NCBI GenBank assembly: GCA_902476875.1
Contig: CABSFC010000090.1
Location: 1-11,736, forward strand
Reading direction: 5' to 3'
Length of the DNA: 11,736 nt
From: an uncultured Oscillibacter sp.
GTDB taxonomy: Bacteria > Bacillota > Clostridia > Oscillospirales > Oscillospiraceae
The position numbers were made by a program, and so were the translations under genes. Positions 7,501 to 11,736 of the stretch are shown here, in pieces. The notes under the pieces are model-generated. The model was not told where the DNA came from. It was given only the letters and a program-made list of their open reading frames with translations, and searched no databases. Positions within the stretch are counted from its first letter, which is position 1, and each line of letters starts with the position of its first letter.

Positions 7501-8707
7501 AAGAAGTCAAAGCATCACAGCGGAAAAACGTGTTCTCGCCAAGTTCTTTTACTCCATCGGGAATGGTCACTTGAGTGATATGATCATTGTCTTGGAAAGC
7601 AGCCTTGCCGATTTTTGTAACGGTACTAGCAATCTCATAGGAGGTATCTTCTTTTCCCGCCGGATAAGCAAGCAGAGTAGTCTCGTCCTTGTTATAAAGA
7701 ACGCCGTCCTTAACCGCAAGAAAGTCACTTGCATTATTCTCAATCGAAAACGCCGTAAGTTTCTGCATTGCGGGGAACGCTCCCTCGACCATCTCCACAC
7801 TGGAGGGAATTGTAAGGGTCTCTAAGGAGATGCAATAGCTGAATCCGTTTACCCCTATGGATTGCAAACCATCCGGCAACGAAACAGACGTTACACTTTC
7901 AAAGCGATGGAACGCATGATATCCAATTTTTGTAACGCCCTCGTTAACAACGATTGTTGTAATATTAGACGCCACATTGGTGCCATCCGCTGTCCCTTTC
8001 CACGGCCGATCACCAGCACTGGGATAGTCTTTCATCTCACCGGATTCATATCCATTTTCGGGGGTTTCTGCTGGAGAAATAGTTAATGTATTCCCACTGA
8101 TAGACCAACTGATACCGCCATCCGTGTTGGATGTAACAGAATTGGTATCCTCGCCTGTCAGCGGCATGATCTGCTGGGTGAAGAACGCCGCCGCTTCTTC
8201 CAGGGCGGTCACATCCAGTTCGGCGGCTTCCTCGCCGGTCAGCGCATCAACGGCGTCATAGATGTCGCAGACCTCCGCGTAGACCTCGGCCTGCTCGTCC
8301 ACATCCATGTCCGCCAGAGCATCCGCATCGGGCAGAGCGTTGATTCGCTCCTGAAGCTGCTCTACAACCGTCGGCTCGGCAGGGGGTTCAGGATCGCCCT
8401 CCGGGTCTGCGGGCGTAGTGACACACTCGCCCTCATGGCCGTCCTCCAGGGTGCAGCCCTCGGTCAAGGTGCAGGGAACAGGCTCCCCCTCGTCCACCGG
8501 GGCCTCCTGGTAGGTGCAAAGGGCAAAATCCCCCGCGCAAACGATGCAGTTTTCATTCACCGCTCCCTCGGTGCAAAGGGCCTCACAGGTGCAGACCGGG
8601 GATGGCTCTCCGCCGTCCTGTGTCTCGTCTACCGCCAGGGCCGTTGCGGGGAATAGTCCCACAAGCAAACACAAGGACAGCAGACTTGCCAATATTCGCT
8701 TCTTCAT
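4559..8707 (-). CDS. Secreted LRR (BspA-like) cell-surface protein with three SLH domains
   Basis: A 1382-aa exported wall protein. The signal peptide spans residues 1-25 (KKRILASLLSLCLLVGLFPATALA). A Cys-rich patch follows at 39-95 and an acidic helical stretch at 115-180. BspA-type LRR_5 repeats run from about 250 to 545 (e.g. ITQVTIPDGVKELGENTFFRC). A Listeria-Bacteroides-type repeat at 660-736 has FDANGG and FAGWNT. Three MBG/Ig-like beta domains span about 743-957 and another about 960-1052. A Ser/Gly/Thr linker covers 1054-1120, and three SLH domains lie near 1202-1245, 1263-1307 and 1325-1375. SLH domains bind pyruvylated wall polymers; BspA-like repeats often bind host proteins or other cells. 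AGGAGG lies 11 bases before the ATG, a little far. The 28-nt gap to the 86-aa gene suggests one operon. The LRR-coding core is more AT-rich than both ends. Confidence 0.93.
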   Translation of the reverse strand: MKKRILASLLSLCLLVGLFPATALAVDETQDGGEPSPVCTCEALCTEGAVNENCIVCAGDFALCTYQEAPVDEGEPVPCTLTEGCTLEDGHEGECVTTPADPEGDPEPPAEPTVVEQLQERINALPDADALADMDVDEQAEVYAEVCDIYDAVDALTGEEAAELDVTALEEAAAFFTQQIMPLTGEDTNSVTSNTDGGISWSISGNTLTISPAETPENGYESGEMKDYPSAGDRPWKGTADGTNVASNITTIVVNEGVTKIGYHAFHRFESVTSVSLPDGLQSIGVNGFSYCISLETLTIPSSVEMVEGAFPAMQKLTAFSIENNASDFLAVKDGVLYNKDETTLLAYPAGKEDTSYEIASTVTKIGKAAFQDNDHITQVTIPDGVKELGENTFFRCDALTSLTIPSGIVDIPKNMCSNCKALNQVTLSEGIKTIGEEAFKACPITSIQLPQTLTEIRKQSFFNTELTEINIPDSVVSIGEEAFKGASNDTLVLKKVVIGTGLKTVGNSAFVNQPITHYIVKSDKIASIGNTAFAYSRCAVVADFSHQKDSINISAQKGSGQIPFTTLGSQWISGQSNNFAALYVGGTAAAQSLDGMFNMAFLGNTNGGTFTDTATFSQNSFCSELVREGYTPDGWYDTNESKVETPSINQTYNFKWLSTITFDANGGSLGDDATSPITVAEGKAISTVSENYALPTPTNGEKSFAGWNTAKDGSGNFVTTSTVPTGDMTIYAIWGTSTGEGSYTLLPIEDQTYTGSAIEPTVYMVDSNGIKVAASSVTYENNTNAGTATAKVTVSGTEYSVNFTIVPKLVTKPEADSNTYTYTGSEQTYIVAASDDYTVSDNTMTNAGSQTVTVALKDPTNTKWADSSTDDVTFTFTIGKATYNMSGVSFESATYIYDGTEKELKITGTLPEGVSVSYTNNTLTNVGSTTATATFTGDDTNNYEAISDMNATLTITAASSTISITANNATSLNMTGSGTVTLTVSGVPEGGAVTVVQTDDQNSEAKTLSLTGNGSVSVSLENKTAKYTFTVSFAGNGNQEGATASCEVSVTRRSSGGGSSGGSSSSSNTTTETTKNSDGSTTTTVTNKTTGTVTETTKNKDGSTLVVETKKDGTVTTTDTAANGVKVKTVDEPGEDVTATVTIPRSVGTTTVTIPADTTPGTVAVDAKTGEVAKLSVPTEDGMTVKLDGSADLVLVDKSKDFTDTRNHWAEDAIDFATAHGMFGGTSDTTFSPDRTMTRGMIAVVLHNLEDNPDHAFEGSFDDVHPDSWYADGIYWMVDNGIAGGYGNGKFGADDSITREQLATFLYRYAGAMGYGTSGSSSLSAFTDAGSVSGYATEAMQWAVGNGLIGGMGDGTLAPQGNATRAQVATILMRFIENLTK

Positions 8708-8735
8708 TGTGCTGTGAACCTCCTATTTCTCTATC

Positions 8736-8996
8736 TTATTTGATCTGCCCCGCGCTCCGGGGCTGGGTCAACAACATCAAAAGCCGCTCCTTGGCGGCCT
8801 CCTGGGTCCGCTCCGGCGGGCCGTCCGCCAGATATTCCAGCGCGTCGTTCCACTCAAGCAGGCTGGTATCTCCGGGCGGTATCCGTTCCAGCTTCCGGGC
8901 CAGTACCGCCCGCTGGCTTCCACTCAAAAACCGCAGGTCGGAGAGGTATTCACACCCCATTTGAATGGAAACGAGGTCTAAAAGCGATTGTGTCAC
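8736..8996 (-). CDS. Unrecognised 86-aa protein coupled to the recombinase-like gene
   Basis: It starts at GTG 8996-8994, overlapping the TGA of the upstream recombinase-like gene by 4 bp (GTGA), and stops at TAA 8738-8736, only 28 nt before the surface-protein ATG. GGAGGTGA lies 10 bases upstream inside the recombinase-like gene, so translation is likely coupled. The product (MTQSLLDLVSIQMGCEYLSD start; RFLSGSQRAVLARKLERIPP; ending TQPRSAGQIK) is mostly helical, with no signal peptide, membrane segment or motif I recognise. The tight linkage suggests it works with the recombinase-like protein (for example as a directionality or assembly factor) or in control of the surface gene; this is inference. 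Confidence 0.72.
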   Translation of the reverse strand: MTQSLLDLVSIQMGCEYLSDLRFLSGSQRAVLARKLERIPPGDTSLLEWNDALEYLADGPPERTQEAAKERLLMLLTQPRSAGQIK

Positions 8997-9865
8997 CGTA
9001 TGCTCACCTCCTCCTGCTTCCATCCAATGGAAAGCTGTTCCGTCTCCAAAAGGCGGTCGTGGGACTGCTCCACCAACAGGGCGATGTTGGCCTGGATGCT
9101 GGCCTGGGTGGACTGGTACAGCTTTTTCAGGCACCGTGGGTTGGCCTTTTCCTCCGGCACCCTCGCGTCCGCGCATAGCCGCTGGATTAGGCTGGTCACG
9201 CCGTTCCGGGTGTAGGGCACCCTGCTCCGGGTCACAAACAGCGGCCCACTGGAAATGCCTTTCCGTTTCGCGTAGTCCAGCAATTCTTCCCCCAAACAGT
9301 CCGGGATATGTACCACAGAAGCAGGGAGTTTGATTTTTCCTGCCTGTGCTGCCTCCACAGTGAGCCGGGGCAGGTCCCGGACACTGATGCCCGTGGCGGC
9401 AAACACCTTTACCATTAGGTATTCCCGTTCTTTCCCCAAGGTCCGGGCGGTGGACAAAAGGCGCAGATACTCCGTCCTTGTCAGCTCCGGCTGGATGTCG
9501 CTCTCCGGTTCCAGTGGCTTTCCGATTTGCAACTCCCGATGCCCATGAACTTCCAACAGGCTGTTGGCGGCGGAGATACACAGGTTTACCGTCCGGGGCG
9601 CATAACCACTGTCCAGCAGGGCCTTGCGCCATTCTTCCAGAGTACCGCGACAGATCCGCTTGTCCTTCGGGAGCCAGTCATATAGCTGGTACAACTTGAC
9701 ACGGTAGGTCTTGACTGTTTCCGGGGTGCGGCCATGCTCTGTCAGAAAGTCCAGAAATCCATCCAAAAGCTCCGTGGAAAGGGCCAAACCGTCCGTATCG
9801 CCCCCAGGCCGTGCCCTGGGCCTGCTGTCCGGTGCGGTCAGCGTCGGAAGATTTGTTCTTGGCAT
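8993..9865 (-). CDS. Tyrosine-recombinase-like protein lacking catalytic residues
   Basis: About 290 aa, with an N-terminal SAM-like core-binding domain (about residues 35-115; RTPETVKTYRVKLYQLYDWL) and a C-terminal phage-integrase-like domain (132-290). It aligns well with the recombinase at 10155-10997: LLSTARTLGKERE against LLSTARSLGRERL, and LLDYAKRKGISSGPLFVTRS against LLKYAKRQKITSGEIFITRS. Yet ATGIRV has become ATGISV (S166 for the first Arg), the HxxR box is RCLK (R249, K252), and no LGH...Y tail exists. It should not cut DNA but may still bind it or heterodimerise. The frame opens at a TTG at 9880, but ATG at 9865 fits the GGGGGTGAT site best (8-base spacing). It heads the apparent operon with the 86-aa and surface-protein genes. 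Confidence 0.82.
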   Translation of the reverse strand: MPRTNLPTLTAPDSRPRARPGGDTDGLALSTELLDGFLDFLTEHGRTPETVKTYRVKLYQLYDWLPKDKRICRGTLEEWRKALLDSGYAPRTVNLCISAANSLLEVHGHRELQIGKPLEPESDIQPELTRTEYLRLLSTARTLGKEREYLMVKVFAATGISVRDLPRLTVEAAQAGKIKLPASVVHIPDCLGEELLDYAKRKGISSGPLFVTRSRVPYTRNGVTSLIQRLCADARVPEEKANPRCLKKLYQSTQASIQANIALLVEQSHDRLLETEQLSIGWKQEEVSIR

Positions 9866-9880
9866 CGGCATCACCCCCAA

Positions 9881-10154
9881 TCAACAAACTCATCATTATG
9901 TGATGTTTGAGAGATAGCCTATGGCCTAAACCTGGGAGCAGAATCCAATAAAAAGCGTCTGTTCACTTTAATCTGGGAATTAAATGGGCGCAAAAGAGCA
10001 AGCCGCAAAAAATCGGTCTTTGCGGCCTGGATTTTTGCGCCCAGAAATCGGAAAACGCCTTGCGCTTCAATGGCCGGCGTGGTATAATTTGCTCGAATAT
10101 GTAGCCGGAGAAACTTTTTCGCGTGAGATTTTCAGGCAAAATGATGAATTTGTC
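9881..10154. other. Intergenic region between the two recombinase genes
   Basis: Contains a large nested inverted repeat (annotated separately) and the 5' region of the 9865-4559 operon. No clear sigma-A promoter is visible for that operon; CATAAT on the minus strand near 9895-9900 is a possible -10 with no good -35. No gene is seen here on either strand. Confidence 0.4.
9985..10043. repeat. Nested inverted repeat between recombinase genes
   Basis: Outer arms TGGGCGCAAAA/TTTTGCGCCCA (9985-9995/10033-10043, 11 bp, perfect) enclose inner arms GCCGCAAA/TTTGCGGC (10002-10009/10019-10026, 8 bp, perfect). The two stems can stack into one long hairpin. On the minus strand it is followed by TTTAATT, so it may terminate the active recombinase transcript. 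Its symmetry and position also fit a recombinase-binding or recombination site. Confidence 0.6.
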
Positions 10155-10997
10155 CTACGAGACAAGTCCCAGCCGCTCAAGCTGTTTCGTATGCTCGGCC
10201 CCGGTGGTCAGGAGATAGATACGGGTGGTCTCAATGGAGGAATGGCCCAGCACATCAGCAAGGCGGGCAATGTCCTTACAGGACTTGTAGAAGGTCCGGG
10301 CAAAGAGATGGCGCAGGTTGTGGGGATAGACCTTTTTCTCTTCCACGCCCGCCGCTTTGCACAGGGCTTTCATCTCCGCCCATATCTGACGGCGGCTCAT
10401 ACCCTTTCCGCTTCTGGTGATAAAGATTTCACCAGAGGTTATTTTTTGCCTTTTGGCGTATTTCAGCAGCTTACGGCACAGCTTGTTGGTCAGCAGGATG
10501 ACACGGATTTTCCCCTTCAGCGTGATCTCCGCTCGCCCTGCTCTAGCGGCCTCCACGGTGAGATATTTCACCTCGGACACCCGTACCCCGGTGGCGCAGA
10601 TGGTCTCCATGAGCAGGGCAAGTCGCTCCCGGCCCAGGCTCCGGGCGGTGGACAACAGGTGCTCGTATTCCTCCTTCGTCAGCTCGCGGGACTGGTCCCG
10701 GAACATCCGCCGCTGTATCTTCAAGAACTTCACCCGAAAGTCCAGGCCCAGGAAGCGGAGGAAGCTGTTGAGCGCGGCCAGCATGGAGTTGACGGTGCCG
10801 GGAACATGGCCGGTGACAAGCAGGTGTTCTTTCCATGCGGCCGCAAGCTCCCGTGTCACCGGCCTGCCGTCCAGCCACGCGGCAAAGGCCCGAATGTCCC
10901 GCAGATATTTTTCGATGGTTCCGGGGGCGTGTTCCTCACGGTGTAGATACCGGCCATAGGCCGTGATTTGATCCGCTGTCAGCAAATGATCGCCCAT
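10155..10997 (-). CDS. Tyrosine recombinase/integrase (apparently active)
   Basis: About 280 aa with the full tyrosine-recombinase layout: an N-terminal core-binding domain at about residues 9-90 and a catalytic domain after about 108. Counting from the TTG at 11003, catalytic residues are all present: R141 in ATGVRVSE, K163/K165 in KGKIR, H228 and R231 in PHNLRH, H254 in LGHSS, and the nucleophile Y263 in TTRIYL. The enzyme would cut and rejoin DNA at short inverted-arm sites (XerC/D-like, integrase or invertase use). The ATG at 10997 is chosen over the TTG at 11003 because GGGAGG lies 8 bases before it. The gene is upstream of, and in the same direction as, the inactive paralogue operon. 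It could be an integrase of a mobile element or a dedicated site-specific switch for the surface gene. Confidence 0.9.
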   Translation of the reverse strand: MGDHLLTADQITAYGRYLHREEHAPGTIEKYLRDIRAFAAWLDGRPVTRELAAAWKEHLLVTGHVPGTVNSMLAALNSFLRFLGLDFRVKFLKIQRRMFRDQSRELTKEEYEHLLSTARSLGRERLALLMETICATGVRVSEVKYLTVEAARAGRAEITLKGKIRVILLTNKLCRKLLKYAKRQKITSGEIFITRSGKGMSRRQIWAEMKALCKAAGVEEKKVYPHNLRHLFARTFYKSCKDIARLADVLGHSSIETTRIYLLTTGAEHTKQLERLGLVS

Positions 10998-11009
10998 AAT
11001 CAAGTCCTC

Positions 11010-11043
11010 CCGTCAAAGTAATACCAATATTGTACCTTGACGG
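11010..11043. promoter_or_regulatory. Inverted repeat just upstream of the active recombinase
   Basis: Arms CCGTCAAAGTA (11010-11020) and TACCTTGACGG (11033-11043) pair over 11 bp with one mismatch, with a 12-bp AT-rich centre. A minus-strand TACAAT (11034-11029) lies within it, so it could be an autoregulatory operator over the -10 of the recombinase promoter; no good -35 is visible. The arm length matches what tyrosine recombinases bind, but a 12-bp spacer is longer than the usual 6-8 bp. Confidence 0.4.
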
Positions 11044-11087
11044 AGCAGATTTCTGGGGAGGTTTCCCAGCGGGATTTGCGGAAAAGG

Positions 11088-11135
11088 CAATAAGGGCATG
11101 GGAATATCCTTTTGGATATTCCCATGCCCTTATTG
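11088..11135. terminator. Perfect 22-bp hairpin with TTTT loop
   Basis: Arms 11088-11109 and 11114-11135 are perfectly complementary over 22 bp (CAATAAGGGC...AATATCC) around a TTTT loop. On the minus strand it is followed by CCTTTTCC, so it may end a minus-strand transcript. The perfect length is more than a terminator needs, so another role (RNA end, element remnant) is possible. Confidence 0.5.
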
Positions 11136-11136
11136 G

Positions 11137-11332
11137 ATGATCCCAAACCCCAGGACGGACCATCTCGCGGTCCGTCGAACACACTTGACGGCGTGGCTTT
11201 TTTGCTCCCTTCGGTCGCTCGTTCCCGCACATCCGCGCGGGAGGTGAAAGAAGTAGTTTCACCCATGGAGGCCTATCGTCTAAAGGCTGTATTTTTTTGT
11301 GATGTAAGAAAAGAAATTTATTGCATTCATAG
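11137..11332 (-). ncRNA. Candidate structured RNA segment (strand uncertain)
   Basis: Several stems lie in a row: GACGGACC/GGTCCGTC (11154-11161/11169-11176), CCCGC/GCGGG (about 11224-11228/11237-11241), and GGTGAAA/TTTCACC (11243-11249/11257-11263). They lie beside the 22-bp hairpin and a terminator, with no plausible protein. It may be a non-coding RNA ending at the 22-bp hairpin on the minus strand, or at the 11333 terminator on the plus strand. I do not recognise a known RNA family. Confidence 0.25.
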
Positions 11333-11360
11333 ATTGCCGCGTCCGGCAATTTTTGTTTTG
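11333..11360 (+). terminator. Intrinsic terminator (plus strand)
   Basis: ATTGCCG/CGGCAAT (11333-11339/11344-11350) with a CGTC loop, followed directly by TTTTGTTTTG. A textbook plus-strand terminator, although no plus-strand gene precedes it; it supports transcription of the structured region to its left. Confidence 0.65.
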
Positions 11361-11616
11361 TCAGCGCTTTTGGAACAATTAAACCGGATCTATAATTCTC
11401 TGTACGCCGAAATACAATGTGCCCTTCTGCCAAGTGAAGCGTTTTAATTTCATAACCCTGGCTGAGCCATGATTCGCAGATGCAGTAATCATGTCTGGGG
11501 GGAACAACCGCGTGGATGGGATAACCCTCTTCCTGCCACATGGGGGCATACTGAGGAGATCGTCGTACCAGGATCGTCAGCCCGCCTTTCCTCTTTACGC
11601 GGATTTCAAAATCAAC
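11353..11616 (-). pseudogene. Coding-like minus-strand segment, unrecognised, probably a remnant
   Basis: An open minus frame encodes about 88 protein-like residues: DFEIRVKRKGGLTILVRRSP, then PIHAVVPPRHDYCICESWLS and QGYEIKTLHLAEGHIVFRR. Third-base choice looks coding. The frame runs on to 10936, but residues past about 122 read like noise and overlap terminators, and the only ATG upstream (11718) lies in a palindrome with no ribosome-binding site. I therefore take it as a broken gene. No family recognised. Confidence 0.3.
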
Positions 11617-11627
11617 CTTTTGGCCGA

Positions 11628-11655
11628 TTGATCTTTCAGGGGGCTGTGATACAAT
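11628..11655 (+). promoter_or_regulatory. Possible promoter pointing out of the window
   Basis: TTGATC (11628-11633), a 16-bp spacer and TACAAT (11650-11655) with an extended TGA before the -10. It would drive transcription to the right through the twin palindromes. Weak evidence: no downstream gene is visible in the window. Confidence 0.3.
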
Positions 11656-11685
11656 ATAGAAGGAACAGAATCGCAGAAGGTCTTT

Positions 11686-11729
11686 GAATCGGGGGGTACC
11701 CCCCGATTCTGTCCCCATGGGGACAGAAT
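11686..11729. repeat. Two overlapping perfect 24-bp palindromes
   Basis: The first (11686-11709) has half-site GAATCGGGGGGT and its exact complement; the second (11706-11729) has half-site ATTCTGTCCCCA and its complement. They share ATTC (11706-11709), so only one can extrude or fold fully at a time. An extra ACAGAAT lies at 11665-11671, the same as the end of the second palindrome. GGGGACAGAAT-type units recall REP-like repeats mobilised by Y1 transposases, but no such transposase is visible. Confidence 0.6.
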
Positions 11730-11736
11730 GATCCTC

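Noticed and set aside
8997..9632. Long minus-strand frame overlapping the recombinase-like gene out of phase
   Set aside because: Only its final part (8996-8736) is coding-like and is annotated as the 86-aa gene; the rest is a shadow of the recombinase-like frame.
9984..10946. Plus-strand frame of 320 codons opposite the active recombinase
   Set aside because: It is antisense to a recombinase with complete catalytic motifs and has no family signature of its own.
11000..11266. Minus-strand frame of 88 codons (MGETTSFTSRADVRERATEG)
   Set aside because: It spans several perfect hairpins, including the 22-bp stem, so its codons are explained by structure; no ribosome-binding site and no domain.

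Overview
The window looks like accessory DNA from a gut-type Clostridia, probably Oscillospirales (Flavonifractor-like). This is an inference from style only: GC-rich Firmicutes genes with strong AGGAGG ribosome-binding sites, a MobC/relaxase mobilisation module with a winged-helix protein, a HipA-like kinase of the Firmicutes type, and a leucine-rich-repeat surface protein anchored by SLH domains. No ribosomal or housekeeping gene is present to fix the taxon.

Left part (1-2030, all minus strand): a mobilisation module. It has a MOB-type relaxase running off the left edge, an overlapping MobC/ribbon-helix-helix accessory gene, and a hairpin-rich stretch that is the likely origin of transfer, with an 18-bp tandem repeat beside it. 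A winged-helix (replication-initiator-like) gene follows. That gene is preceded by a long structured leader that holds two tiny ORFs with Shine-Dalgarno sites and a potential three-way-junction fold. A decayed C-terminal piece of a sigma-like helix-turn-helix protein closes this block.

Middle (2244-4560): a plus-strand HipA-like kinase with its own promoter, GTG start and terminator and no HipB partner beside it. Next comes the left end of an IS3-family element whose orfA is frameshifted and which has no orfB. Then about 540 bp without a convincing gene but with strong hairpins.

Right part (4559-11000, minus strand): the most interesting locus. An apparently active tyrosine recombinase (all catalytic residues visible) lies upstream of a second recombinase that is homologous but has lost its catalytic residues. 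The second one overlaps by 4 bp (GTGA) an unrecognised 86-aa protein, which is followed 28 nt later by a 1382-aa secreted LRR/SLH surface protein. The last three look like one transcription unit. A nested inverted repeat lies between the two recombinases, and an imperfect inverted repeat lies just upstream of the active one. The surface-protein gene has an AT-richer LRR core between GC-rich ends. My working hypothesis is a recombinase-coupled, exchangeable or switchable cell-surface protein locus. The pairing is visible in the sequence; the DNA rearrangement is not shown.

Right edge (11004-11736): no solid gene. It holds several strong hairpins (one with perfect 22-bp arms), a good intrinsic terminator, a coding-like minus-strand remnant, and two overlapping perfect 24-bp palindromes.
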